Assembly (NCBI RefSeq): GCF_030518155.1
Contig: NZ_JAULRU010000692.1
Span: forward strand, 1-64,000
DNA length: 64,000 bases
Direction of reading: 5' to 3'
Origin: Gilvimarinus gilvus
Lineage (GTDB): Bacteria > Pseudomonadota > Gammaproteobacteria > Pseudomonadales > Cellvibrionaceae
This document shows, piece by piece, positions 16,729 through 27,209 of this stretch; the stretch's first letter is position 1, and every line of letters starts with the position of its first letter. The position numbers were made by a program, and so were the translations under genes. The notes below the pieces were generated by a model. That model was not told where the DNA came from. It saw only the letters and a program-made list of their open reading frames with translations, and made no database searches.

Positions 16729-18048
16729 TTATTGTTTATTGGTCAATGCTTGGTAGTGTTGGTTAATAATACTGAGCGTGCTTGCATCACTGGCAAAGAC
16801 AGAATTCAAGCCTTGCGCCTCTTGCGGTGGATCGCCAAAAAAGTCATCGCCCGGCTGCCACATAAAATCTTCGCGCTGGGTTTGGCCAAAGCCGCCCCAC
16901 GCCCAAAAGTTGGAGCCGGCAAATGGACCTTGGGCCTGTTGATCGTGTTCTATTGCGTCAAACACAAAGCGATAGAACGAGTCCCGGTATTGGGTGCTGT
17001 CTGCGCGGGTAAACTTACCACCGTCACGCTCAACCCCAAACTCTTCCAGCACAATGGGCTTATTCAGGCGGTTGGCAATAGCAACATGCGTGTTTATATA
17101 ATCGGTTGCCCGCGCTTTAGCGGTGCTAAAGGTTGCCTCAGGCTGGGTGGCGTCATACCAGCTCCAGTTTTTGATCCACATATGAAAGGTGAGATAGTCG
17201 ACATTGTCACTGGCGTGGGAGCGCTCAAATAAATCGGCATCTCCCAAAGTGCCCATGGCGCCTTCGTTGCCGGTGCTCACCAACTGCTGTGGTGCCAGCG
17301 CTTTAATAAAGCCGGCGGTAGTATCGACCCATTCGGCAAACGCTGGGTAGAATGGCCGACCGTCAGCGTCGCTGCCTGGGCGTGGCTCGTTGGCCAGCTG
17401 CCAAGACATGATGGTAGGATCAGCGGAGTACGGCTTCTCAGTGACGGTATTGGTACGGGTAACAATACGCTCAATCACCTTGCGGTAGAGCTTTTGCGCT
17501 TCCGGCAGGCGATAGAACATCGCCGAGTTTTGCATAAACGGGTCCCACTTACCGATTACATCCGGGTCGAGCACTTCATTACCGGTAAACCAGGCCACAT
17601 ATTGCGACATGCCGCCCGACCACTGCCAAAAGTTGTTTAAATAGAGCACGGCCTTCATATCTCGCTTAGCCATTTCAGCCAGTAAAAAATCCAGCCCGAG
17701 CAGAAGGTTTTCGTTTAAGTCGCCGTTTTCGTTTTCCACAATGGCCGGTTTAACGGCGCGCATAAGGGTGCTATCTTCGGACGCGGCCAATACGCGGAGG
17801 TTTGTCACTCCTTTGTCAGCCAACAGGTCCAACTCTTTCAGCAGACGCTCACGGTCGCCACCTTGCGGCGCACCGAGATAAGCGCCGTACCACATATTGG
17901 CACCGACGTAATGGTAGGGCTCGCCATTGAGAACAAACTCCGTGCCTTCAACACGCACAAATCCTGAAGATTTCTCTGCACTGTATTCGGTATCAACACA
18001 CGCACTGACGCAGAATATTATTATAGAAAGAAGTATGGGCAACCTCAT
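16729..18048 (-). CDS. GH5 endo-beta-1,4-mannanase, lipoprotein
   Basis: 439 residues. The N terminus is a lipoprotein signal (LLSIIIFCVSAC, acylated Cys17), so the enzyme is probably tethered to the outer membrane. The catalytic domain matches GH5 subfamily 7 mannanases: VGANMWYGAYLG near the start, acid/base Glu221 in WQLANEPRP, and nucleophile Glu336 in IVLEEFGVERDGGKF. It cleaves beta-mannan backbones to manno-oligosaccharides. Membrane-attached GH5 mannanases acting on oligosaccharides near the cell surface are known in Cellvibrio japonicus. It is separated from the epimerase gene upstream by 97 bp that include a heptad repeat, so it may have lowered or independent expression. Confidence 0.92.
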   Translation of the reverse strand: MRLPILLSIIIFCVSACVDTEYSAEKSSGFVRVEGTEFVLNGEPYHYVGANMWYGAYLGAPQGGDRERLLKELDLLADKGVTNLRVLAASEDSTLMRAVKPAIVENENGDLNENLLLGLDFLLAEMAKRDMKAVLYLNNFWQWSGGMSQYVAWFTGNEVLDPDVIGKWDPFMQNSAMFYRLPEAQKLYRKVIERIVTRTNTVTEKPYSADPTIMSWQLANEPRPGSDADGRPFYPAFAEWVDTTAGFIKALAPQQLVSTGNEGAMGTLGDADLFERSHASDNVDYLTFHMWIKNWSWYDATQPEATFSTAKARATDYINTHVAIANRLNKPIVLEEFGVERDGGKFTRADSTQYRDSFYRFVFDAIEHDQQAQGPFAGSNFWAWGGFGQTQREDFMWQPGDDFFGDPPQEAQGLNSVFASDASTLSIINQHYQALTNKQ

Positions 18049-18124
18049 AAAACACCTATCTCTGTATTGTTATCGTTATCCGGAAGCCGCTCCGCAATTG
18101 CGCAACTCACCGCTCAGTTTTACA

Positions 18125-18152
18125 TCTGACATCAGACTTCCGACGTCAGACT
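18125..18152. repeat. Heptad-periodic repeat, copy C
   Basis: TCTGACA, TCAGACT, TCCGACG, TCAGACT in exact 7-bp register. The epimerase gene on the minus strand ends inside it: its last codon GTC and stop TGA (18146-18148) are part of the repeat. Only the TCNGACN arm is present here. Confidence 0.8.
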
Positions 18153-19369
18153 TTTTCCTGCAACAATTTCGCCGCTTCAATCATCGCTCTACCGTTATGG
18201 TAGGGGCCTTTCCAAAAACCAACTTTGTAGTCACGGTCTTCATCAATTTCATCGAGACTACAGTGCCAGTTCCACTCGCCATGCTCATGATCAAGTTGGT
18301 ATTGTTGAATAAAGCTCCACAGCATTTGCGCATTGCGCAAATAACTCTCATCCTGACTGAGCTTCCAGGCATACAAAAAGCCCACCATAGCCTCAGCCTG
18401 CACCCACCAAACGCGATCGCGATGCACCTTACCGGTGGCTTTGACTTCGCCATCGAGTACCGCGCCAAATTCGTCCAGGGCCTCGCGTTGACAGGTACGC
18501 GCCAACGCCAAAATATCGGGCAGCAGACGCTCTATCCGATCTTTGTCATCCAACGACACTAAGGCTTTGTACAATAGCCAGGCACATTCAATATCGTGAC
18601 CGTAGGTAAATTCAGGGGAGTGATCATTCCAGTTCGCTCCCATAAACATTCGCAAGTGGAAGCTGTCACGGTTAATCATGTACTTATCGATCAAGTCGAT
18701 ACCGTAGGCCAGAGCCAGACCCACCTCAACAGTGCGATGCACCTGATACAGTTTGGTGTAAGCCTCCACCACGTGCAGGTGGGTATTCATGGTCTTGGGG
18801 TAGTTCAGATCTTTTTCACTTAAGCGAACGTCATCAATGACGCCCCAATGGCGCGTGTAAGCTTCGAGATAACCCTCACCTTCGCGGTCAACACAGTGCT
18901 GTTCGATTAGTGCAAAACACTGCATAGCCGCTTCGAGCGCCGACTGGTCGCCACACATTTCGACGTATGCCGCCAGTGCATAAATGACAAACGCCTGGGC
19001 GTAAACTTGCTTTTTGTCATCGCACACCGAGCCGTCGGGATTGAGCGACCAAAAGTAGCCGCCCGCCTGGGCGTCGAAAAAATAACGCTGTATATAAGCG
19101 AACGCACGCTCGGCGCCGGCGCGGTATTCAGGGTTGCCGGTGTAGTGCGCCGCCTCGCTGAAAAACCACAAGATACGAGCATTCAGTACAAGCCCTTTAG
19201 GTGCACTGTTATTAATGCGGTTGTCTTGACTGATCTCTGCCGCGAAACCGCCAAACGTGTTGTCTATGCCATAGCGCAGCCACCAGCGAGCAATGTTGTC
19301 CAGTTCGGCATCACAGGCCGCGGCACTGAGCGCCACGCTAGAAGGTTGTGTGGTATCGGCTTGCTGCAT
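18146..19369 (-). CDS. Cellobiose/mannobiose 2-epimerase (AGE family)
   Basis: 407 residues of (alpha/alpha)6-barrel type. Conserved histidines are visible in KTMNTHLHVVEAYT (197, 199), YGHDIECAWLL (258) and GPYHNGRAMIEA (about 391), the pattern of cellobiose 2-epimerases rather than renin-binding proteins. In mannan pathways this enzyme converts beta-1,4-mannobiose to mannosyl-glucose, the substrate of the GH130 enzyme encoded just upstream. The start ATG shares one base with the GH130 stop (TAATG), so the two are translationally coupled. The N-terminal 15 residues before the domain are unusual and may not be functional. The C terminus (..LLQEKV) ends in the heptad repeat. Confidence 0.9.
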   Translation of the reverse strand: MQQADTTQPSSVALSAAACDAELDNIARWWLRYGIDNTFGGFAAEISQDNRINNSAPKGLVLNARILWFFSEAAHYTGNPEYRAGAERAFAYIQRYFFDAQAGGYFWSLNPDGSVCDDKKQVYAQAFVIYALAAYVEMCGDQSALEAAMQCFALIEQHCVDREGEGYLEAYTRHWGVIDDVRLSEKDLNYPKTMNTHLHVVEAYTKLYQVHRTVEVGLALAYGIDLIDKYMINRDSFHLRMFMGANWNDHSPEFTYGHDIECAWLLYKALVSLDDKDRIERLLPDILALARTCQREALDEFGAVLDGEVKATGKVHRDRVWWVQAEAMVGFLYAWKLSQDESYLRNAQMLWSFIQQYQLDHEHGEWNWHCSLDEIDEDRDYKVGFWKGPYHNGRAMIEAAKLLQEKV

Positions 19370-20550
19370 TACTGAAATTCACCCAGCACTTTAAGGTTGG
19401 CGTCAATCAGTTGGTTGCGAACAGCGACCGAGGCCGCTGAACGCAAGCCATCTTCAGGTGTGTTTTTGCAATAATCGACAAGCTTTGCAACGGTCGTGGT
19501 CGCCACATGCATACGGGTGTCGGATGATGCGTAGTAAATAAATACATCGTTATTTTCATTCACAATCCAACCGTTAGCGAAGGTCACGTTCGATACATCG
19601 CCCACGCGCTCATCACCTTGAGGCGCAATGAAATGGCCGCCCGGGCGGTGCGTCACAACCCACGGCCTGTCCAGCTCGGTCATAAACATATAAAGCACGT
19701 AACGCAAACCAGCAGCGGTATTGCGCACACCGTGAGCCAGGTGCAACCACCCATCTGCGGTTTTAATCGGTGCCGGGCCCTGACCATTTTTTACTTCTTT
19801 AATGGTGTGATATTCCTTACCATCGACAATAACCTCGTCTTTGATTTCAGCGTTTTCCATAGAGTCGCTCAAACCCCAGCCAACACCACCACCGGAACCC
19901 ACACTGATAAAACCATCTTGCGGGCGGGTGTACATGGCGTATTTGCCATCGACAAATTCCGGATGCAATACAACGTTGCGCTGCTGGCCCGAATAGGTGA
20001 TTAAATCCGGTAGGCGTTCCCAGGTCACCAGATCTTTGCTTCGCGCGATACCACACTGAGCCTCTGCCGCGGATAAATCGTTGGGCTGATTTTCGTCTTT
20101 GCGCTCGGTGCAAAACAGACCGTAAATATAGCCGTCTTCGTGCTGAGTCAGGCGCATATCGTAGACATTGGTGTCCGGGCGATCAGTTTCCGGCAGGGTA
20201 ATGGGGTGATCCCAGAAGCGAAAATTATCCACACCATTGGGGCTTTCAGCAATGGCGAAGAAACTCTTGCGGTCATCGCCCTCGACACGCACCGCCAGAA
20301 TGTAGCGCCCCTGCCAGTAAAGCGCACCGGCATTAAATGCGGCATTAATTCCCTGACGCTGCATCAAGTGCGGGTTGCTCGCTTCATTCAAATCGTAGCG
20401 CCAAAAAATCGGGGCGTGCTCAGCGGTAACAATGGGGTTCTGCCAGCGGTCGTATATACCGTTGCCTGCGGCGGCTTTTTGGTTGGGGCGACTCACCAAG
20501 GCTTCGTGATCTGCCAACAATTGTCGAACACGTGTTTTAAATTCACTCAT
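19369..20550 (-). CDS. GH130 4-O-beta-D-mannosyl-D-glucose phosphorylase
   Basis: 393 residues of five-bladed beta-propeller type. The catalytic Asp131 lies in [12 protein letters not shown], the same position as in the characterised Bacteroides fragilis enzyme. Other family motifs are [19 protein letters not shown] and [17 protein letters not shown]. It splits mannosyl-glucose with phosphate to mannose-1-phosphate and glucose in the cytoplasm. Length and motifs match GH130 subfamily 1. A GGAAG ribosome site precedes the ATG at 20550, and a candidate LacI operator lies 28 bp upstream (20578), giving this gene and the epimerase their own promoter. Confidence 0.93.
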   Translation of the reverse strand: MSEFKTRVRQLLADHEALVSRPNQKAAAGNGIYDRWQNPIVTAEHAPIFWRYDLNEASNPHLMQRQGINAAFNAGALYWQGRYILAVRVEGDDRKSFFAIAESPNGVDNFRFWDHPITLPETDRPDTNVYDMRLTQHEDGYIYGLFCTERKDENQPNDLSAAEAQCGIARSKDLVTWERLPDLITYSGQQRNVVLHPEFVDGKYAMYTRPQDGFISVGSGGGVGWGLSDSMENAEIKDEVIVDGKEYHTIKEVKNGQGPAPIKTADGWLHLAHGVRNTAAGLRYVLYMFMTELDRPWVVTHRPGGHFIAPQGDERVGDVSNVTFANGWIVNENNDVFIYYASSDTRMHVATTTVAKLVDYCKNTPEDGLRSAASVAVRNQLIDANLKVLGEFQ

Positions 20551-20577
20551 GGTTACTTCCTAACTCTCTAGCGGGAC

Positions 20578-20591
20578 TGAAACCGATTACC
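20578..20591. promoter_or_regulatory. Candidate LacI-type operator before GH130
   Basis: TGAAACCGATTACC, one of four matching 14-bp sites in the mannan locus, between the symporter stop and the GH130 start. Confidence 0.6.
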
Positions 20592-20639
20592 CCGCCGGGT
20601 GTAAATAAGCAGGGGAAGCCGGTAACTTCCCATAGCGTT

Positions 20640-22505
20640 TTAAGATTCTATTTTTGGTAAGTACTGCGCGGGTGTGTCTTCGGGGTAGTCGTGCAGACGA
20701 CACCACCAGAAACGCCACAAATACAAACTGGTGAGCGCCAGGACCAGCATCGACGCCATAAATTGCGGCCAGTGCTGGATGATCATAAAGATCGGAGCCG
20801 CCACCATAGACGTCTGCCAGATAATACCCACCACGATATTACCAAGGTCACGGGCGAGATCCGTATTGCGCGAGAGCTCTGGGTGGTCTTTTACCGCTTC
20901 GCGGTATACCGGGCCCCAAAAACCCCACGGCCGTACACGGATATAAAACGTTTTCAGTACTTGCATATCGTCGGCCGGGCTCAGCAATGAACCGGCAACA
21001 CACGCGATTAAACATCCCGCAAAAATCCAGGGGAAGGCGTATACCGGCGCCAGGTCGAATTCGAACATCGCTTGCGCCACCTGAATAACAATCAAAATAA
21101 CCAGCCCCGATGCCATACCGCAAAAGTAGCCAACCCCATTGAACCGCCACCAGAACCACTTGAGCACATTAGAAGCGGTGTAGGCGCCATAGAATGCGCT
21201 AACAATCCACTGAATAATGGTATTGAGCGAGGGAATAAACAAACCGATAACCACACCCAGCGCGACAAAAAGCACCGAGACTATGTAGCTGACCTTCACG
21301 TACTCTTTGTCTTCGGCGTCGGGCTTGATGTAACGTTTATAAATGTCGTTAACAATGTAAGCTGGCGCTGCATTGGTGGTGGCCGCAAACGTCGACATAA
21401 AAGCGGCCAGTAAGCCGGCGATCAACAAACCTAATAGGCCCGGCGGCACAAAGTTTTTCATGGCGAACGGCAGAATCTGCTCGAAGTCGACATCCGGCCC
21501 CATCGCGTTGAGTTCATCCATAAAAAACACCAGCGCCAAAACGGTCAGACCGGCAATCAACATGTAACGCGGGAAGAACAAAGCCACATTGACAAAGCCG
21601 CTCATTTTGGCGGCCTCGGTAGGCGAGCGCGCCGATAAAATGCGCTGCATATCGTAGTTGGGCGCAGGCCCCATGAGACTTTTCAACACGCCCGAAAACA
21701 GCATCAACATAAAGAAGATGGTAAAGGGCGAGTAGCCGTCGTCTAGAATTTTGGTATTGGCAGCATCGAGCGTACCGGACCAGTCGAGGTTCAAATCCCA
21801 GCCGAAGCCGACGCGGGTCCAATCTTCTGGCACCACGGCGGCGAGCATTTCCGGCGACACCTTTTGCATGGCAATAATGCCCACGGCAATACACGCCACA
21901 GTCATAATAAAAAACTGCAGGACTTCCGTGAACACCACACTGAACATACCGCCTTTAACCACATACACGGTGGTCAACGCGGTAATGATTAAGCCGTAAT
22001 AAATGTCGTTGGTGGTGGGGTCGCTGGATAATTCCCACGGCAAAAAAACGGAGGCGAATTTACCGATACCGATAAACCCGTACGCGAGAAAACCGACCAC
22101 GTTAACCAGTGCGAACAGCACCACAATCAAATGCGAGAGTTTCGCGCCGCGCCCCTCGCCGAAGCGGAAGGTAATCCACTCGGCCCCGGTCAGCACGCCC
22201 GAGCGACGCAACCAAACCGAGAGAAACACCATCAGGAATATCTGATTAAAGACGGGCCACAGCCAGGGAATATAAATACTGGATAAGCCGTAGACGAACA
22301 GCAAATACACCAACCACATGGTGCCGGAGATATCGAACATACCCGATGCATTGGACAAGCCCAAGGTATACCAACGCAATTTATTGCCACCTAAAAAGTA
22401 GCTGCGAATATTTTTTGAGGCGCGACTGGAAATCCAGAAGCCGATAAAAATGGTGGCCAGAATATAAGCGGCAATCACCATCACGTCGATAAGAGCGAGT
22501 TGCAT
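20640..22505 (-). CDS. SSS-family sodium:solute symporter
   Basis: About 621 residues with 13-14 membrane helices, beginning MQLALIDVMVIAAYILATI. Sodium:solute symporter features include SSRASKNIRSYFLGG after helix 1, LRWYTLGLSNASGMFDISGT and TFAATTNAAPAYIVNDIYKR, the Na+-site region of the LeuT fold. In this setting it most likely imports mannobiose or other manno-oligosaccharides (inference from neighbours). The frame is open to an ATG at 22571, but that would add a charged 22-residue leader overlapping the operator at 22567, so I use the ATG at 22505. Confidence 0.88.
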   Translation of the reverse strand: MQLALIDVMVIAAYILATIFIGFWISSRASKNIRSYFLGGNKLRWYTLGLSNASGMFDISGTMWLVYLLFVYGLSSIYIPWLWPVFNQIFLMVFLSVWLRRSGVLTGAEWITFRFGEGRGAKLSHLIVVLFALVNVVGFLAYGFIGIGKFASVFLPWELSSDPTTNDIYYGLIITALTTVYVVKGGMFSVVFTEVLQFFIMTVACIAVGIIAMQKVSPEMLAAVVPEDWTRVGFGWDLNLDWSGTLDAANTKILDDGYSPFTIFFMLMLFSGVLKSLMGPAPNYDMQRILSARSPTEAAKMSGFVNVALFFPRYMLIAGLTVLALVFFMDELNAMGPDVDFEQILPFAMKNFVPPGLLGLLIAGLLAAFMSTFAATTNAAPAYIVNDIYKRYIKPDAEDKEYVKVSYIVSVLFVALGVVIGLFIPSLNTIIQWIVSAFYGAYTASNVLKWFWWRFNGVGYFCGMASGLVILIVIQVAQAMFEFDLAPVYAFPWIFAGCLIACVAGSLLSPADDMQVLKTFYIRVRPWGFWGPVYREAVKDHPELSRNTDLARDLGNIVVGIIWQTSMVAAPIFMIIQHWPQFMASMLVLALTSLYLWRFWWCRLHDYPEDTPAQYLPKIES

Positions 22506-22566
22506 GAGGTTTTCCAGTGCCTTTTTATTAAAATTTAGGAAAAATTCGGCTACCGGGTGCCGCCCA

Positions 22567-22580
22567 TGCAACCGGTAACA
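22567..22580. promoter_or_regulatory. Candidate LacI-type operator before the symporter
   Basis: TGCAACCGGTAACA, 62 bp upstream of the symporter start, in the divergent region shared with the regulator. Confidence 0.65.
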
Positions 22581-22674
22581 GCCAAACGAGTATGGCAGAA
22601 AACGATTGAATCATGTAACGGATACGCATAGTCCGGAGCAATCTTCCACTGGGTTTAAATCAAGGGATGGCAAA

Positions 22675-22688
22675 TGTAACCGATTACA
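22675..22688. promoter_or_regulatory. Candidate LacI-type operator before the regulator
   Basis: TGTAACCGATTACA, the most symmetric of the four sites, 95 bp upstream of the GTG chosen for the LacI gene. Suggests autoregulation and control of the divergent symporter. Confidence 0.7.
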
Positions 22689-22782
22689 CGAAGAATTTCC
22701 ACTTTTTTCCGCCACTTATCGCTGCGCGGGCAGTGTGCTAGTATCGCCGCAAGTAAAAACAACAAATCTAAGCGAGCAATTC

Positions 22783-23781
22783 GTGTCCAATATCCGAGAT
22801 GTTGCCAAAGAAGCTGGCGTTTCCGTCGCTACCGTGTCACGCGCCCTGAGCGACCCCGAGAAGGTCTCGCAGGCCAGCCTTAACAAGGTACACGCCGCTA
22901 TCGAACGCGTGGGCTACCGTCCCAATATGTTGGCTCGCAGCTTCCGCTCAGCCAAAAGTTACGCCGTGGTGGTACTGGTACCCGACATCACCAACCCTTT
23001 TTTCTCGCAGGTTATTCGCTCCATCGAAGACCGGGCCCAACAAAAAGGCTACGCAGTACTGCTGGGTGACACCCGCGGCTTGCCCGAGCGCGAAAAGGAG
23101 TATATTCGCCGGGTGGAAACCCGCATGGCCGATGGTGTGATTCAGCTTCGCCCCGACCAGCCCGGCAACCCAACCGTTATGCCCAGCGACGTTAAGTGCG
23201 TCAACGTATGCGGCTGCGAATCCACCACCGGCCCCCGGGTACGTATTGATAACCGCGGCGCGGCGCGCTCGGTTGTGGAATACCTGATCTCGCTGGGCCA
23301 CAAACGTATTGGGGTTATTTCCGGCCTGAAAGACAACCCGCACACCATCGACCGCTTAGCGGGTTATAGCGAGGCTCTGGAAGCGGCGGGGCTAGAGTTT
23401 GACCCCGCTTTGATTGCCGAAGGTGACTACACGACCTGGTCAGGCCTGAACAGCGCCAAACAGTTTTGCCATATGGACAACCGACCTTCGGCCGTTATGT
23501 GCATGAACGACGAAATGGCCATTGGCGCCATTCAAACGTTTAAAACTCACGGGCTTAAAGTGCCGGAGAACATCTCGGTGACCGGCTTCGATGACATCAG
23601 CTACGCCCGCTACTGCGACCCTAACTTAACCACTGTGGCACAACCTGCCGAAGAAATGGGGAAGCTCGCCATGGATATGTTGCTGCGCTTGATTGAAGGT
23701 CAGGAGTTAGCCCAACAGGAAAATGTTCTGCCAGCCGAGTTTGTGATTCGCAAAAGTACCACCGTCCCCGGCAACAAGTAG
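22783..23781 (+). CDS. LacI-family transcriptional regulator of the mannan locus
   Basis: 332 residues from the GTG at 22783. The HTH is NIRDVAKEAGVSVATVSRAL at residues 3-22, followed by the hinge helix (YRPNMLARSFRSAKS) and a periplasmic-binding-type sensor domain (VPDITNPFFSQVIRSIEDRA, VTGFDDISYARYCDPNLTTV). The frame is open to an ATG at 22606, but that leader would contain the operator at 22675 and lacks homology; LacI proteins start right before the HTH. The ligand is probably mannobiose, mannosyl-glucose or mannose (inference). It sits between the divergent symporter and the convergent mannose isomerase gene. Confidence 0.9.
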   Translation: MSNIRDVAKEAGVSVATVSRALSDPEKVSQASLNKVHAAIERVGYRPNMLARSFRSAKSYAVVVLVPDITNPFFSQVIRSIEDRAQQKGYAVLLGDTRGLPEREKEYIRRVETRMADGVIQLRPDQPGNPTVMPSDVKCVNVCGCESTTGPRVRIDNRGAARSVVEYLISLGHKRIGVISGLKDNPHTIDRLAGYSEALEAAGLEFDPALIAEGDYTTWSGLNSAKQFCHMDNRPSAVMCMNDEMAIGAIQTFKTHGLKVPENISVTGFDDISYARYCDPNLTTVAQPAEEMGKLAMDMLLRLIEGQELAQQENVLPAEFVIRKSTTVPGNK

Positions 23782-23803
23782 CCATAGGCGCTCGCCATGA
23801 GCG

Positions 23804-23830
23804 CCGTTCACCGTTCACCGTTCACCGTCA
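23804..23830. repeat. Heptanucleotide array (CCGTTCA)n, 3.5 copies
   Basis: Three exact CCGTTCA units at 23804-23824 then CCGTCA, in the 33-bp gap between convergent genes and running into the isomerase 3' end. On the minus strand it reads GACGGTGAACGGTGA and supplies the isomerase's last codons and TGA stop. Confidence 0.75.
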
Positions 23831-24966
23831 CAATACGCCTGCAACTCCTGCATCAATACCAGCAGGTGATACAGGGTGCTGGCCGGTGCCGTATCTACAA
23901 TAACCTCGTCGTGCTCGCCGCGCTGGTCCACATAGGTGCCGGGCGTTGTGCCGCACAGGTAATAATCAAACAAGGTGGCGACGGAGCGTGCCGCCAGTGC
24001 CTCAGCGTTGCTGTCGCCGCGCCTTGCCATTACCAGACAGGACTTTATCAATTCCGTGAGCCCCCAGCAGCGTTTGCTAGACTGCAAAACCGCTCCGCTA
24101 GGTGTCACTGAGTCAAAGACCAAACCGCTGTCGGCTTTATAGCCCAACTCCAACCCGCGGTGAAACAGCACCTGCAGGTATTCATCGACCTCGACACCGG
24201 TCAGGCGCTGATACCAATCCAGCAACCACACCCATTCAAACATATGGCCGGGCTCAACCACCTGGCCGTCGGCACCGGGGGCAAGACTCCAGTCTTCGTT
24301 AAAGAACTCAAATAGCACACCGCTGTCGGCACTGAAAAATACGGATTTAAATAGCTCAAACATTTGCCCGGCTCGCGCCAGCCACTGCTCATCACCACTG
24401 GCTTCATACAGCGCCATAAAGGCTTCAAACAGGTGCATGTGCGGGTTTTGGCGACGCCAGGAGTATTCGTAATCCCCCTCTTTCCAGCCGCCATTGTCGG
24501 TGTAAAAGCGCGCATCAAAGTGCGCCACCAAAGCCTCGGCTTTGGCCAGCGCCGATGCGTCTTTACTGACCCGGTACTGCCAAGCATAGGCAAGCAGAAA
24601 AAAGGCGTGGTCGTACAGATCCTGGCGTTGATCAAGCACCTCAAACTGCGGATTAAATAAATGAGTGTAGCCTCCACCGGCACTGGGGTGGGCTGCGTGA
24701 GTTTCGACAAAGCTCAACATTCTTGCCCCTATCGCGGCGCCGTCTTCGCACCACCCCATTGATTGCGCTGCGGTAAAAAAGAAGGCCTGACGCGCTTGCA
24801 CCCGCACCCGCACGTTAGCCGCAGTATCTACGCCGCCTGTCACATCGAAGCGCTCAATACTGGTACCGAGTTTTGCCACCAGGCTATGTTCGCGCCAAAA
24901 AGGAATCGCTTGGCGCTGAAACCACTGACTCAGTCGCTGGGACTGCTGCTTTAAATCTTTCGACAT
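23815..24966 (-). CDS. AGE-family isomerase, probable D-mannose isomerase
   Basis: 383 residues of the N-acylglucosamine 2-epimerase superfamily, distinct from the epimerase at 18146. Visible motifs: VQARQAFFFTAAQSMGW, DLYDHAFFLLAYAW, RRQNPHMHLFEAFMALYE and EPGHMFEWVWLLDW, with His residues at the places used by mannose isomerase and YihS-type enzymes. It would interconvert mannose and fructose, feeding mannose from the locus into glycolysis. N-acylglucosamine epimerase or sulfoquinovose isomerase activity cannot be excluded. A LacI-type operator lies 58 bp upstream. The C terminus (..YCDGER) is formed by the CCGTTCA repeat. Confidence 0.82.
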   Translation of the reverse strand: MSKDLKQQSQRLSQWFQRQAIPFWREHSLVAKLGTSIERFDVTGGVDTAANVRVRVQARQAFFFTAAQSMGWCEDGAAIGARMLSFVETHAAHPSAGGGYTHLFNPQFEVLDQRQDLYDHAFFLLAYAWQYRVSKDASALAKAEALVAHFDARFYTDNGGWKEGDYEYSWRRQNPHMHLFEAFMALYEASGDEQWLARAGQMFELFKSVFFSADSGVLFEFFNEDWSLAPGADGQVVEPGHMFEWVWLLDWYQRLTGVEVDEYLQVLFHRGLELGYKADSGLVFDSVTPSGAVLQSSKRCWGLTELIKSCLVMARRGDSNAEALAARSVATLFDYYLCGTTPGTYVDQRGEHDEVIVDTAPASTLYHLLVLMQELQAYCDGER

Positions 24967-25023
24967 GCGTACGCTACGTCCTTAGAAACGAGATTAAAAA
25001 AAGGGGGCAATAATGCCTGAATA

Positions 25024-25037
25024 TGTAACCGGTTTCA
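25024..25037. promoter_or_regulatory. Candidate LacI-type operator before the isomerase
   Basis: TGTAACCGGTTTCA lies between the divergent isomerase (58 bp away) and the solute-binding-like gene (80 bp away), so it could control both. Confidence 0.6.
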
Positions 25038-25116
25038 ATTGTCTAATTCGCCGATAATGCCACCAGACACAGCCAAAATAACGTACAATTTGCTGGCAAT
25101 TCATGCAAAAAATAAT

Positions 25117-26498
<1,382 letters not shown>

Positions 26499-26544
26499 TT
26501 ATTTGGGGGCGGATACTACAAAAATCGCCATCGGCTTACCAGCC

Positions 26545-27135
26545 CTAGCCGGGCAGCACCCGAAACAAAGCATAGCAGACACGACCGGCCTGTTTTTGCC
26601 GATACGCTTGCCAGGTATTCGGCACCGTGTAGTTGGCCTCGATGGGCGACTCGATATACACCCAGGCCTCCTGCGCCAACCAGGGGCCCAGCGCATCGAT
26701 GCATGGCTGCCATAGCTCACCGGCAAACGGCGGGTCCAGAAAAACAATATCGAATGCGCCGCGAGGCGCCTGTTGTAACGTATCCAGTGTATCGCCGCGG
26801 CTCAGCCTGGCCTGCGCCGCCTGCAGCAAACTGAGTGATTCGGCAATAGCTCCGGCTGCGGCGGGATGCTTTTCCCATAACTCGACGTGGGCAGCACCAC
26901 GCGAAAGCGCCTCTAACCCTAAGGCGCCACTGCCGGCAAACAAATCCAGGCAGCGCGCATCCACAAGCCAGGGCGCCAGCCAATTAAACAGGGTTTCACG
27001 AATGCGATCCCCCGTGGGTCTGAGCCCGTCGATATTGGCAACCGGCAACTTGCGACCGCGAAAACGCCCACCAATAATGCGCAGCATTGACGGTTTTACT
27101 GTGTTTTTTTTTGCTCTTGCGCGCGAATTGGGCAC
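26545..27135 (-). CDS. rsmD: 16S rRNA (guanine966-N2)-methyltransferase
   Basis: 196 residues from the GTG at 27135. Motifs: MLRIIGGRFRGRKL, RPTGDRIRETLFNWL, SAM-binding DLFAGSGALGLEALSRGA and the catalytic FDIVFLDPPF. It methylates G966 of 16S rRNA. The frame is open to a GTG at 27207, next to the ftsY start, but GGAGAGG sits 4 nt before the GTG at 27135, which fits better. Divergent from ftsY. Confidence 0.95.
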   Translation of the reverse strand: MPNSRARAKKNTVKPSMLRIIGGRFRGRKLPVANIDGLRPTGDRIRETLFNWLAPWLVDARCLDLFAGSGALGLEALSRGAAHVELWEKHPAAAGAIAESLSLLQAAQARLSRGDTLDTLQQAPRGAFDIVFLDPPFAGELWQPCIDALGPWLAQEAWVYIESPIEANYTVPNTWQAYRQKQAGRVCYALFRVLPG

Positions 27136-27209
27136 AACGACCTCTCCATACTCCTGAGAAGTGGTAGGATAGCGCCTTTGTTGTGTATCGATAAGGGTTA
27201 TCACCACCC

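Noticed and set aside
22606-22782. 59-residue N-terminal extension of the LacI protein
   Set aside because: It precedes the HTH, lacks similarity to the family and contains the operator at 22675.
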